DNA of 64,000 bases from Eurosta solidaginis (GCF_040869045.1 NC_090323.1:270820392-270884391), one strand, 5' to 3'; numbered from the stretch's first letter, positions 46,201 through 57,351 are shown. Notes: generated from the sequence alone by a model not told the origin. A program made the numbers and translations.

Positions 46201-48529
46201 ATCTGCAACAGACAGCAGCTTTGCTGCCCTCCCTATCCCGACTGATGCCCGCCAAGGGGAGCGTGCCTTCCGTAAGGTCATTGAATCCGCCTCGGCACAT
46301 TTCATACCCGCCGGGAGAATTCCCGAAATCCGGCCCCACTTCCCGGCGGAGGCCGCGAGCTTAGCGAGGGAACGCGACCTTATAAGACAGCTTGATCCAG
46401 GCGACCCCCAAATAAGGGATATAAACCAACGCATCAGATTGCTTGTGGACGAACACAAGCGGGCGAAATGGGAAGAGCACCTAAGAGGTTGTAACCTCTC
46501 TACCGGTGTAGGTAAACTTTGGTCCACCGTAAAGTCCCTATCGAATCCGACTAAGCACAAAGACAAAGTTTCCATCGCCTTTGGCGATAAGGTGCTGTCG
46601 GATGCGAAAGAATGCGCGAGCGCTTTCTGCCGACAATATATAATGCATCCTACGGTCGACAAAGATAGACGGAGAGCCAATAGACGTGCACATAAACACA
46701 AACTCAGCGCGTCACCAATTACCATCACCGCTAGAGAGGTTGAGGACGCCATTGGTCGCGCTAAACCATCCAAAGCAGTGGGCCCAGACGGCATAGCCAT
46801 GCCGATGCTTAAAAACCTAGGGAAAGAGGGTTTCAAATATTTAGCGCATGTCTTCAACCTGTCTCTTTCCACCTTTGTCATACCCGAGAAATGGAAAATG
46901 GCCAAGGTGGTCCCGCTACTAAAGCCTGGGAAACCAGCTAACGTAGGTGAGTCATATCGTCCGATATCTCTCCTATCGCCAGTGGCAAAGACGCTTGAAG
47001 CCATTTTGCTCCCTCATTTCCAAGCACATTTGCAGCTAGCCCCTCATCAGCATGGCTTCAGAAAACTCCATAGCACTACCTCCGCGCTAAATGTCATTAG
47101 CACCCAGATAAATTGCGGTTTGAATCAATATCCCCACCATAGAACAGTACTCGTAGCGTTAGACCTATCAAAAGCTTTTGATACGGTCAACCATGGCTCG
47201 TTACTGGAAGACCTGGAAGGGTCTACCCTTCCCCCATGTCTTAAAAGGTGGACCGCAAATTATCTGGGTGGTCGGCAGGCATCGGTGCAATTCAGAAACG
47301 AAACATCAAAACAAAGGAGAATTAAACAAGGGGTGCCACAGGGTGGTGTCCTATTCCCGCTTTTGTTTAATTTCTACATATCTAAGCTACCTTCACCACC
47401 GGAAGGAGTCACAATCGTTTCCTACGCCGATGACTGCACAATAATGGCCACAGGCCCAGGCCCAAAGATCGATGAGCTATGCAATAAAATAAACGGCTAT
47501 CTCCCTGATCTCTCCAGTTTTTTCGCCTCGCGAAACCTGTCATTGTCACCGACTAAATCTTCCGCGACCTTATTTACAACATGGACGCCCCAAATGTCGA
47601 CCATATTGAACATCCACGTCGATGGCACTACGCTACCGACTGTCCTACACCCCAAAATCTTAGGTGTGACGTTTGATCAGGATCTACATTTTGGTGCGCA
47701 CGCAACCGCAATTGTTCCAAGAATTCAGAGCCGTAATAAAATCCTCAAATCCCTTGCTGGCAGTACCTGGGGAAAAGACAAAGAAACGCTCTTGACCACA
47801 TACAAAGCAATTAGCCAGCCGATTACGTGCTACGCGTCACCCATATGGTCGCCAAGCCTAAAAACCACCCACTGGAAGAAACTACAGGCCTGCCTAAATA
47901 CTGCTCTCAGAATCGCCACGGGCTGTCTTCTTATGTCCCCAGAACACCATCTGCATAATGAGGCGAGAATACTCCCCATCAGGGAGAGAAATGAGATGCT
48001 GACCAAACAGTTTCTGTTGAATACCCAGAAACCTGGGCATCCCAACAGACATCTGATTGACGAACCAGCACCGCCTAGGGGCCTAAGGAGTCATCTCCGT
48101 AAGCATTTTGAGGAAATACGGCACCTGAGAACCCAGCCGTATGAAGCGGAAAAACACAAGCAGGTCCTTGGTGAACTCCATAGACAGGCGTCGGACCTTT
48201 ATGTCGGGAATTTCCCGGTGAATCCAGTACTTGAAGAAAAATATCCAGAACTCGCAGAAGAGGAACGCTTACTCCCCAGGGAAATGCGTGTCACTCTTGC
48301 TCAACTTCGTTCTGGATACTGTAACAGGTTAAACTCTTACCTATCCAGAATCAACCCCGACATACAAAATGTATGCCCTGCTTGCAATGTGTCCCCACAT
48401 GACACCAACCATCTCTTTAATTGTAATGTGGAACCAACGCCTCTAACACCCCTTTCCTTATGGTCCACCCCTGTTGAAACGGCAAGTTTCCTTGGACTCC
48501 CGTTAGAGGATATTGATGACAATTTGTGA
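46151..48529 (+). CDS. LINE-A reverse transcriptase (copy 2, endonuclease deleted)
   Basis: A 792-residue open frame whose first ~15 codons cross the deletion. Lacks GDFNAHH and SDHLP of the endonuclease. RT is complete: LVALDLSKAFDTVNH, QGVPQGGVLFPLLFNFYI and YADDC, with the C-terminal CPAC...HLFNC knuckle and the same LEDIDDNL end as copy 1. It could make RT but not nick DNA, so it is probably immobile by itself. Confidence 0.85.
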   Translation: MLRFKRLNSQQDIAEYKSATDSSFAALPIPTDARQGERAFRKVIESASAHFIPAGRIPEIRPHFPAEAASLARERDLIRQLDPGDPQIRDINQRIRLLVDEHKRAKWEEHLRGCNLSTGVGKLWSTVKSLSNPTKHKDKVSIAFGDKVLSDAKECASAFCRQYIMHPTVDKDRRRANRRAHKHKLSASPITITAREVEDAIGRAKPSKAVGPDGIAMPMLKNLGKEGFKYLAHVFNLSLSTFVIPEKWKMAKVVPLLKPGKPANVGESYRPISLLSPVAKTLEAILLPHFQAHLQLAPHQHGFRKLHSTTSALNVISTQINCGLNQYPHHRTVLVALDLSKAFDTVNHGSLLEDLEGSTLPPCLKRWTANYLGGRQASVQFRNETSKQRRIKQGVPQGGVLFPLLFNFYISKLPSPPEGVTIVSYADDCTIMATGPGPKIDELCNKINGYLPDLSSFFASRNLSLSPTKSSATLFTTWTPQMSTILNIHVDGTTLPTVLHPKILGVTFDQDLHFGAHATAIVPRIQSRNKILKSLAGSTWGKDKETLLTTYKAISQPITCYASPIWSPSLKTTHWKKLQACLNTALRIATGCLLMSPEHHLHNEARILPIRERNEMLTKQFLLNTQKPGHPNRHLIDEPAPPRGLRSHLRKHFEEIRHLRTQPYEAEKHKQVLGELHRQASDLYVGNFPVNPVLEEKYPELAEEERLLPREMRVTLAQLRSGYCNRLNSYLSRINPDIQNVCPACNVSPHDTNHLFNCNVEPTPLTPLSLWSTPVETASFLGLPLEDIDDNL

Positions 48530-48730
48530 TCGGTCGCGGCTATTAGGTGGGGCGAGCATTGCTACAACAACAACAACAACCGATAGGTTAACTAGAGTTT
48601 AACTATGCCAGATCGGTCGCTTAAACTTAGCTTAAACTTCAGTTAAAGTAGACTGAAAACTCCAGAATAAGTTTAAACGTAGTTTAACTGACAAACTGAG
48701 TTGAACTTGTACTGAAAAACCTGGCCTAAG

Positions 48731-49791
48731 TGTATAACTTAAAAAAATTTTGCCAGAAAATTAGTACTACTAAATTCCAGTATGCATTATACGCAGTTGC
48801 AACTGAAATGTGTCTCTCCATTTAACCTCTACACTATTCTCCACTTCTATGCCGAAAAGTATGTGTCCACAATTCATAGCAACCGATTCAGTTAAAGCTT
48901 ATATACTATGACCAACAAAGGTGCGTTTCTCCGTTTATTAGAGAGTTATTTAACCACTTCCGCGAGTCTTTAATTATTGGCGCTAGATGTTTTGGAGGCT
49001 TACTTCAATGCCATAATCTCCACAAAAAAAAATGTTTCTCAAATACCCAGACAAGTGCTGTACTGTGTAACTGAAGTATAATTTTTTGTCACTTTGGATC
49101 TGGTTTTAGACATCTCGTAGGACATTCGCATATAAAAAATAGCAGTTGCCATTCTGGCAGAAGCACAGTTGGCCGACTATTTAGCTTGAGAGCCTTGTAG
49201 CTGCGCCATCTATCGAGGAATGAGCCGTTTAGATATCCTATATAATTAAGGTGTTATCAAGCAAACAGCCGAAGAGTGTGAGAGATAATGTAGAAAGATA
49301 TTAGGGATAGAACGAAATGTAGAATCTGCGTCATTGTTGTTTTAACACGTGAAATAAGCGCGTTTATTCAAGACCAAAATAAGTTGCCGTTCAAGGCTTA
49401 CTTCCCTTCATTACTTTGTCAATTGATACCCGATATTCCATCTTAATATCAGTTCACCGTACTTCATTCTCCAGTTAGAAAATAAGTAGTTTTAGTTTTG
49501 GTAATGTGTGTAGTATTTATTTAAAATTTGTATAATAAACACAAAACATTATTTTTATTTCTTTTATAAATTTGAGCCCAACATTGTCATTTGCATTTCA
49601 AGGTTAAACATGAGTCAAATAATTTTGAGAAAACTTGGCGCTGCATAGCATAAAGGCAAAATACAAAACTTCCACCTACTTGGAGTTGTATTATCCTCGG
49701 TTACTCTTTTATTTATATTTTTATACGCCTTTATAGTATCAAATTAATAAGCATCGAATTTACGATTTCGTCAGTTGAGCTGTTTTTGTTT
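48731..49791. other. 3' flank of the PUS7-like gene
   Basis: No coding signal. Its right part is the likely 3' UTR of the minus-strand gene ending at 49792; TTTATT at about 49550 and 49710 are AATAAA on that strand. Confidence 0.45.
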
Positions 49792-50496
49792 TTATCTTAT
49801 TACAGTAGTAGTGATCGCAGCGGATTTATCCATTTTTAAAAGTTCCCTTAGAAGCACTGGAACATAGACTGATCGTGGCAAACAGAAATCTAGTAAAATA
49901 GCTGTGGAGTCGCCGTTATTTCCTAACTTATCTATTTCTGCGGCTTTACCAATAATATGATCCCAATCAGATGAGAGTAGATATTCGTATGGTTGAGAAT
50001 ATTTACGATTTGACCATGTAAATTCGTTGGGTCGTATTAAGAATTTTCGATATGATCCTGCCAAGGAATGAAAAGAGCAACTATTTTGCAAGTCATCATG
50101 TGACAATCCATATTTTTCGAAAATCTCCTCGTACCAAGTACCAATTTCATTGTCAGGATACATTATATTAAAACCAAGTAATGGCATAACCACATCGTAA
50201 ATTGTATATTCACCACTTGCAATATCTTCTTCAGTCAATGTCTTAATTTTCTCATTAAGTGCGGCACCTGCATTTTCAATGTCGTTCATGTCTTCCAGTT
50301 CTGCATCCTTCGAAACAATATATTCCGGGATTTCAGCGTATTCGACAATGTATTCATCCAGTTCATCTTTGTTAAAATATACAAAATCGCCCGGAAGCAA
50401 CTGCTTTCTGAATTTTTCAAAGCGTCGGGAGGCAATGATATTAAATACAAGACTTTGAAATGAAGCTGAGTAAAGCAGTAGGTTGTTACGAGGCAA
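49792..50496 (-). CDS. PUS7: PUS7-like exon 6 (terminal)
   Basis: Acceptor AAAAATAG. Reads LPRNNLLLYSASFQSLVFNI to the stop at 49792-49794. An acidic insert (VSKDAELEDMNDIENAG) lies between PGDFVYF and DVVMPLLGFN. No ATG is needed, since it is an internal splice product. Confidence 0.9.
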   Translation of the reverse strand: MPRNNLLLYSASFQSLVFNIIASRRFEKFRKQLLPGDFVYFNKDELDEYIVEYAEIPEYIVSKDAELEDMNDIENAGAALNEKIKTLTEEDIASGEYTIYDVVMPLLGFNIMYPDNEIGTWYEEIFEKYGLSHDDLQNSCSFHSLAGSYRKFLIRPNEFTWSNRKYSQPYEYLLSSDWDHIIGKAAEIDKLGNNGDSTAILLDFCLPRSVYVPVLLRELLKMDKSAAITTTVIR

Positions 50497-53400
50497 CTAT
50501 TTTTTTCAGTTCACATAAAAAGGAATGTAAATCAATATATGTAAGCTAAAATCAGAACACACAAGCACGTTAGAGGTGTTATAGAAAAAACCGCTTTCAC
50601 ATCGTGTCGTACCTGCAAACATTTGGAGTCCAAAAAAACAGTTAGAAAGGAGTCCTAATTCGGATTATTGACGCTCATTATGAGCTCATTTATGAATCTG
50701 AATTGATTGCATTTCCCTTTTTGCAATTGTTGTCCGATTGAGCCTTATTGCATACATTATATATGTAAGTCTAAATAGGAATCCAATAAGACTCCTAATA
50801 CACTCATATAAAGTTCAGAATTTGTTTTTATCTTTTTTTACTCTTTTCGATGTCATTTATGTGCTTTAAATTGGTGATTAGGATTTGCCCGTTCAGGGTG
50901 CATTTTGGATGCAGATCCGAAGCAAAAATATCATTGTCAACATAAAGGTATAGAAAGTGACGTACCAGATGATTCCTGGCATACCGCTGTCCAGCAAACT
51001 GACATTGTCGCAATATAGCAAAAAATAAAGGTTAAAAACTTGCACTTGTGCATACAGCAGCAATTGTGAGCCACAATCGAAGGGGAGGAGTATGTTATTC
51101 CACAACATAAGACAACGTTTTTTATTTTAATAATGGCATCTTGTATTACCTATAGAAAAATATGAAATTTAGCAACGAAGCTAATTTTTTTTAATTTTAT
51201 ACTTGCTGTTGTTGTAGCGATAAGGAAGGCCCGAGGGAGTGTTATCGATGTTGATGGCCTTTGGCGGATGCAGATCCGGTACGTTCCGGTAACAAGCACC
51301 ATTAAGGTATTAGCCCGACCATCTCGGGAACGATTTGGTATGACCACATGAAGGTCAAGGATTCAAGGGGTTGTGTAGCGCAATATATAGCTTCTCCAAC
51401 CCAATTGTCAACCTCACATTCGAGCGGCGAATCCCGTTTCATTAACAGACGAGGCTCTGGCTACCCCAAGCTCCTCATGGAACTTGGGGTGGGGAGGGAG
51501 GGATGGCCTGAAGGTTTAATGTGGCCATATAAATCGTTCCCGAGATGGTCGGGCCAGCACCTTAAGGGTGCTGTGTTACCGGAGCGTATCGGATCTGTAT
51601 CCGACAAAGGACCATCACATCGATAACACTCCCCAAAGCCTTCGGGGAGTAACTAATCGCTACAACAACAACCACATGAAACCTTCTGGGCCATCCCGCC
51701 CTCCCAGCCCTTGACCAATAAGGAACTTTGGGTCGTTACAGCCTCGACTGTTAAAGAACATGATTCGCCACGGGTAGGTGAGGTTGACAATTAGGTTGGA
51801 GAAGCTATATATTGCGCTGGCATCCCGTGAGAGGGTTGCGTTAAAAACCCCTTGAATCAATTTGGTATTTTAGTCGCCTTTTACGACAGGCATACCTGGT
51901 GGTGACTAATTTTACACTCTTGGCATACGGCTCCCAATTTTCATCATATAGGAGTCATATATACATCAGCTGCTCGAAATCACGTCCATTTCGACAGCAC
52001 TAATAATCAATAGTTACCTTGGGTGGGTGGCTTGGAATCACGTCCTTTCCAACCTCCCGCACATCACAGCCCTACTCATTGTGTGTTAAATATTCATCAG
52101 CTGCTGGAAATCACGTCCATTCCGACAGCACTAATAATCAATAATTACTTTGGGTGGGTGGCTTGGAATCACGTCCTTTCCAACCTCTCACACATCGCAG
52201 CCCTACTATTGTGTGTTAAATATACATCAGCTGCTCGAAATCACGTCCATTCCAACAGCTCTGATAATCAATTCCGTTGCTCGGCATCACAGTCCATCCC
52301 GACAACTGATTCAATAATATATGTATATACATATTTTATAATATAATTTTGGTCACTGTGTATGCTTGTTAATTTTACACTGTAATCCGCATTTATATTC
52401 ATTCATTCATTCATATTTAGTCTGATGAATTGTAAAATTTGTAAACTAACAAATAAATAAATAAATATATGTGCCTTTTATGATTGAATTTTTTTTATTA
52501 TTTCTTAAACCCATATTTATCTCATATATTGGACTCCTATCGAACTTATAATTATGACTGCTCCGAAAATGTTTGAGGGAGTAAGAAAATACATACACAT
52601 ATCTTATTTTTGGTCCCCCTAACATATTCTCGCAGCGCTCATAATTTAGAAATCCGATATGAGTCCGAAAAATTTGAAAAATATGATCTTATAAGAATCT
52701 TTTACGACTCCGTTATCCGTTTCCTAGGAATGTATAGTTAACAAAGCAACTTTGAACAAATATTCAATATGGAAAATGTTTCATTTGAATACAAATTTGA
52801 TTATGTACATTCGTTTCAACTTTTCCTGATTTTTCGTTGTACTTTAATATGGACTTGGTTTATTTTACTGTTGCTGACCGTATGCATTCATTGCATCCTA
52901 GAAGTGTAAGTACTCAAGACATTTTCTGGTGCATTTTCACAGCATTACTGTCTCCTCTGTATGCCGTTTATATGGATACACCTTTTAGTTAGAGGCACTT
53001 CATCCAAACTATCTGCTTAGATAAAGAACGCTTTGAATATGCTTCCCTATTTTAGTATCCTTTGATATCCTTATCCAAATGCCAAAAATATTTAATCCAA
53101 AGACAAAAATGGCAATATGTGTATGAGACCTTTAAGGCTCTAAATGGCTCCGAAAAAGTTCAAAATGGAATCCGTTCGGAGTGAGCCAATATGAGTCATA
53201 TTCAGGGTCATATCATATGACCATCACAAGAAGGGAATTGCAGTCATATCGAACTCCTAAATGAACTCTTAAGAGCGTTAATGCAGAAATTTCAGACTTA
53301 TTTTTGATTCCTTTATGACTCCGAATGTTTGCTGGGTAGCAAGTATACGTAATATTTAAGTTTGCATGACATATTAGACTAAAATTTTATTGTTTTCAAA

Positions 53401-56400
53401 GTGACACTTTTATCGGCATTTTTTTTATCATGGCTCAATTATATGATTGACTCATCTCATCAGCTGATTTTATTTTTTTCAACTCACTGGTATAGGGATT
53501 GCCAAAAGGAGATGGAAATCGCAAAATGTAACCAACACATTGACAATAATTTGCTGATGGTCAATTTTTGATAAAAAAAATATTTTGACATCACTTCCCT
53601 GCAAAAACGCTCTCGTCAGTCCACGTCATTTGAATAGTCATTTTACGGTCATAGGTTATATTCATAGTCACATTTGCATGGGCGTGATTAGGTTTTGTGA
53701 CCAAATTTTTTGTAGGGTTTAAGCTATTTGTAAATGCATTTAATTTAGTGCATTATTTTCCCACAACACACAAGAATTGCAAAGTTTTATGTGTTCTCTA
53801 CATTCCATTCGCCTAACACCAACATCACAGATTTTGACAATCTGAACAATGGTATGTTGTTGCTGTAGAGATGAGCCGACCATATAGTTGAACATGGTTT
53901 TTATTAACTTACAGTCTCTTAAAAAAGCATGACCACCATAACTTAAAACTTTATGACAATGTGATTTTAACTCAGTTTAAATTGCGGCAAACATTTGCTC
54001 TAACTAACGCTCTGACGTACCAATTTTTAATCTCAAAATACTTACACTTTTTAATGCCAAAGCGTAATCATCATTGTTTTCAATCAGACCATCCAGTAAT
54101 TTCTTTTCAACAAAGTCGTCCATACGAAAGATTGCTGCAGCAGCTGCCGCGTCCCGAGTTTCCCACCATAACTTCCGTATTTTAATCATGAATGGTAAAT
54201 CATGTTCATGTGGCTTTAATATAAGTTCCACAGCCTGTAGAAAAAAGCGCAGGTTCAAGATGCACAGGTAATTTCACAGGTATATACATACATAAGGTAA
54301 TATACATATGTTTAGAGTCTTAGAGTCAATGTATATAAAAAATTTATCTTTAGATTAATTCACAAAGGTCTTAATGAAAAAATTTTTCGAAACAACAAAG
54401 TTTTTCAGATTTTGGTATGATATATTAAAATACAACCCCAGTAAAAATTTAAAAAGTTGCAGCTAATAACATCGGAGTTATGGCATTTCTAAAAAGCCAT
54501 AGCGAATGTGAAAGTTAAATGTAGTTTTAAATGTGTTAAGGGGATCTGTGAATTAAACTAACGTTATGTATTTTGTATGATTTCTATAAGGATGTTTTAT
54601 CTCAACAAACCCGACAGACGTTGTTTTAGCTTGCAATCCAAATTGTATTTCCCGTCGACGCCAAATTTATTTATTCTGAAACCACTCCCTGGGTACCTAA
54701 CTCGAAACTTACTTGATGACTAACAGAAAATAGTTTTATACTCAAATCACATGGTATAAAAACATATATGTAATACTTCTATAGGCTGGGTACACTCACA
54801 AACATCATCAAACAGCGGGCCCCTCCGAAACCGGGGGTGGTATCGATAGTACTTTTGCGCGAACACCTTTCTACATTGGCGGCCTTCGGCCGCACTAATA
54901 AAAAATTACCTAGGGTGGGTCCAACACCGATTTGGAGACCGAAACTGTATCCGCGCAAAACACTTCTGTTCACAATTTTTTTGTGGGTACAACAACAACA
55001 ACAACAACAACCACATGAAAATCACCAACTTCAACTGCAAATATCTCAGGACAGAGATAAAATTTTTCTTTTTCGCTTTCGGATTACTACGCGATTAATA
55101 CGCGTCTTATATAAACAAAACAGCGATTGAAATAAATTTGCTATAAAATCTCCAAGGTATGTATATGCATATAGATATGTAGATGTGGTGACAATGTTAT
55201 AAATAGTGTAATAAAATACCGTATTTATTTGTATACCGTTTTATAATCGGACTTTAACAGTGCTACGCCAACGTCATGGGTAGGGGTTCCCTGATGATGG
55301 CCAAATCGTTGTAGTCCGAAATAGTTAATAAAACCATGTTCGCGAATGTTCTCTAGAGATGTTTCTATAATTTTCTGATTTCCGCGAACATATCTTAAAG
55401 CGATTCTTACTCGATCACCTTTCGAATCTCCCAACTTTAGCTCCTCATTCTTGATCTCAAAATTGCCAGCACGTATGCCACAATTTTGTGCAGCACTTGC
55501 AATATCTGACGGGTTACGACGTTTTATACAAAATTTTTGGACGATTTTGACATTTCTTCCTTTTGTACTGCTATAACTTATTTCCGAAGGATGTAAGCTA
55601 AAATATGTTAAGAAGACACTTAAAATTACACAGATATTTAAACCAGAGTCGATCATGATCGTACCCCATTTCAGAAGCTAACTTTAATACTGCTTCACTT
55701 GTAGTCACATTTTCTAAGAAAACAAGAAAGTGGACATATTCGCCAGGGAAGTTCCATTTAGCAGGCCTTTCAGTCTGTTCTCCTTCATCCCGATCTGCCA
55801 AAATATAAAATATTTTAATTCGCATATCGCGTATTGTATTGTAGACGATAGCAAAGTACTATTTTCAATTTTCTACAAAAATATGTCAGATTTTTCTTGT
55901 ATTTACCAGTTATAAAATTCAAGAGATTCACCTAAAGCCAAGTTTCGTCCATGCAATTGGTATGTTAATCCGTCATAATTTTTATTGGGCAAATTTCGGC
56001 TTTTATATATAAACTGTGATAACGTGATCATATTGGCAAAGATTTTATATTCTAAGAAACTTCGCTACCGTTTGACGCAGACCCAAAAAAAATTTAGGTA
56101 ATTCACAAGGTTGCTTATTCGATGTACATATGTGATTTGCTTCAATCAAATTGTATATTGGAAACCATTAAAACAACTAAAATATTCAAATTTTACATGA
56201 ATACGACACTCTTGTTGAATTTGAATAGCATCTATAGTCTTAGGAGGGTTCCTAACACTGGCCAGTCACCAAACCCTTTCGTAAATTTGTCTGATAAGTA
56301 TAATGTCTGTCCCTCAAAAGTATTTTAGTGGTCAATTTTAACGGGTCCGACGACTTATAAAAAAACTTGGAAAAATATATATACATATATGTCTGATTAA

Positions 56401-57256
56401 CAGAAAATGCTTCTTTATATTAACATGGTCCAATATTTTTATCATGCCCACACTCCCTTTTGCAAAAATAAATAAAACAGTTCCAGTTTTAAATAAAAAA
56501 TAAATAAAAGCAAGCCGCGATAACCTCCGAAGAGATTTTGGGCCGAGCTTTTCCCGCATATGTTTTACGCCGACTCCGAACGGCATCTGCAAGGCAGGTG
56601 AGTTTTCACTGCCGAAGGGGACCCCTCATATAAAAACCTTTTATTGCAGCCTTTACTGAAGTATAAAACCGCTAAGTTTCAACAAGGCACTAGTCGATAT
56701 GCTCAACACACGTGCTTGTCGTCGTGCATGGTGCTATTCTTAAATTTGCCTTGCGCAATAATTTTGCATTTTTGTCATAAAATGGTGATTATGGGCCAAA
56801 GCAAACTTACTCTCCTCTAATATCATCGGGACAGTCAAATTGTTGAACTGTGAAACTTTGCCATTTGCATCAATTTCATTAATCAGAAAATCGTTCATCT
56901 TTGATTTAACAACTCCGAAAAAGCCTGAGCCTTCGGTTAGGAACTGAGTTATGCCCACTTGCTCTTCACGTAAATACATCCTGGTCCTTTTGTTCTCACT
57001 AAACAACAGTATTAATATATTTAGTTTGGAATGTGACCGCAAATTTACCAAGGACCATTTCGACTTACCGTGGCTTTGGATTTGGAGTCTTGAATTCAAA
57101 ATTAGCTCCACTTGTGCCAAATTTCTTGAAACTGGAGCTTGGTGGTCTCCTTATTCTTGGTTTCGACGGTTTGTTTTTTTTTATCATTGATTCTAAGACG
57201 GCTCTAGCTTTATTAATTAAGCGTTTCTGTGCCGGGGTTCTTCTATTTCTTCCCAT
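49792..57256 (-). CDS. PUS7: TruD/PUS7-family pseudouridine synthase-like protein (6 exons, 586 residues)
   Basis: PUS7/TruD proteins turn uridine into pseudouridine in tRNA and mRNA. Exons 5' to 3': 57069-57256, 56811-56998, 55665-55794, 55237-55597, 54046-54234, 49792-50496. All are GT-AG with consistent phases, 1761 nt. A basic N-terminus (GRNRRTPAQKRLINKAR) comes first, then EEQVGITQFL and GFFGVVKSKMNDFLINEI, matching the PUS7 start of fold. The TruD hallmark HGFINYFGLQRFG is intact in exon 4, and exons 5-6 carry the insert and return (WWETRDAA, LLLYSASFQSLVFNIIASRR, VVMPLLGFNIMYPDNE, RKFLIRP). The motif I region reads STKGRNVKIVQ where the family has GTKD-R-A-T-Q, so the catalytic Asp is Gly. 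It resembles, from memory, Drosophila CG6745. It may act as an RNA-binding pseudoenzyme. Confidence 0.9.
50497..51205. other. PUS7-like intron 5, with an exon-like minus-strand frame
   Basis: Mostly intron. At 50846-51000 (minus) a frame after TGTCAG reads FAGQRYARNHLVRHFLYLYV, then DNDIFASDLHPKCTLNGQIL and NLKHINDIEK to a GTAAAA donor. The composition looks coding, but it does not fit the PUS7 protein and has no partner exon: possibly an orphan or captured exon. Confidence 0.35.
51206..51895. repeat. RS1 inside RS1, opposite orientations
   Basis: Outer RS1 on the minus strand (51206-51342 and 51681-51895) is split by an inner plus-strand RS1 (51353-51670). The inner copy is flanked by the 10-bp duplication ACCACATGAA (51343-51352, 51671-51680). 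The inner copy lacks the family's first ~70 bp. Confidence 0.83.
51896..52470 (+). repeat. LINE-type 3' UTR with ~130-bp tandem repeats and (TAAA)n tail
   Basis: Units start near 51961, 52092 and 52222 (TACATCAGCTGCTCGAAATC, CACGTCCATT-CGACAGCACT, GGGTGGGTGGCTTGGAATCA). The stretch ends (AAAT)n at 52451-52466. Resembles the LINE-B 3' end in plan (repeated GGAATCAC-TCCTTTCC palindromes, A-rich tail); probably a 5'-truncated LINE relative. Confidence 0.6.
52471..54045. other. PUS7-like intron 5, unassigned
   Basis: Repeated GACTCCGAAAA-type phrases (52550, 52670, 53150, 53320) also occur at 50620-50800 and suggest an old dispersed repeat. No frame or TIR resolved. Confidence 0.4.
54046..54234 (-). 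CDS. PUS7: PUS7-like exon 5
   Basis: Acceptor TTTCTACAG. Reads AVELILKPHEHDLPFMIKIR and KLWWETRDAAAAAAIF, then KKLLDGLIEN. Ends AAAAGT before GTAAGT, phase 0. Confidence 0.87.
54235..55236. repeat. PUS7-like intron 4 with repeat pieces
   Basis: CCCGACAGACGTTGTTTTAGC near 54608 resembles the Helitron-H 3' terminus. 54785-55012 is a GC-rich fragment ending in (CAA)7, and 54985-55130 is the inverted match of the MADF-gene intron repeat (37790-37985). Confidence 0.5.
55237..55597 (-). CDS. PUS7: PUS7-like exon 4 (TruD core)
   Basis: Acceptor CATATTTTAG. Contains the motif I site with the Asp-to-Gly change (STKGR), IRAGNFEIKNEELKLGD and the hallmark NYFGLQRFG, then PTHDVGVALLK. Donor GTATAC. Confidence 0.88.
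55665..55794 (-). CDS. PUS7: PUS7-like exon 3
   Basis: Acceptor TTTTGGCAG. Reads ERPAKWNFPGEYVHFLVFLE, then TTSEAVLKLASEMG. Donor GTACGA, a weaker site, but the phase joins exon 4 exactly. Confidence 0.82.
55798..56810. other. PUS7-like intron 2
   Basis: Intron sequence. 56495-56625 is a rearranged minus-strand tRNA-SINE piece (CCGCGATAACCTCCGAAGAG, GCCGACTCCGAACGGCATCT). The rest is unassigned. Confidence 0.55.
56811..56998 (-). CDS. PUS7: PUS7-like exon 2
   Basis: Acceptor TTGTTTAG. Reads REEQVGITQFLTEGSGFFGV and FLINEIDANGKVSQFNNLTV, the entry into the synthase fold. Donor GTAAGT. Confidence 0.87.
57069..57256 (-). CDS. PUS7: PUS7-like exon 1
   Basis: ATG at 57256-57254. Lys/Arg-rich first 62 codons (a nuclear or RNA-contact tail), ending CCACG before GTAAGT. 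Confidence 0.85.
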
Positions 57257-57351
57257 AATTGCAGGATTTAATTAAACAGCGAATTCTATAATTTTCAGCA
57301 AAAGCAAGTTATGGTTAGTGATGATAGATACATACATAATTACCGGTGATC

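Larger units (their letters stand above)
45128..48580 (+). mobile_element. LINE-A, copy 2 with internal deletion
   Basis: Plus-strand copy, highly similar to copy 1 over its whole length, ending GCATTGCTACAACAACAAC at 48580. About 600 bp of the endonuclease region are missing at ~46187, one C is missing after the 2A-like motif (~45320), and RT is intact. Confidence 0.87.
42708..48729. mobile_element. Outer element with inverted TTAGGCC...TTTTTCAGT ends, host of nested insertions
   Basis: Left end CTTAGGCCGGGTTTTTCAGT at 42707; right end ACTGAAAAACCTGGCCTAAG at 48711-48730, with AAACT/AGTTTAA-rich arms inside each end. Between them lie a foldback MITE block, an RS1, SINE pieces and LINE-A copy 2. 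Could be one MITE opened by later insertions or two separate half copies. Confidence 0.5.
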
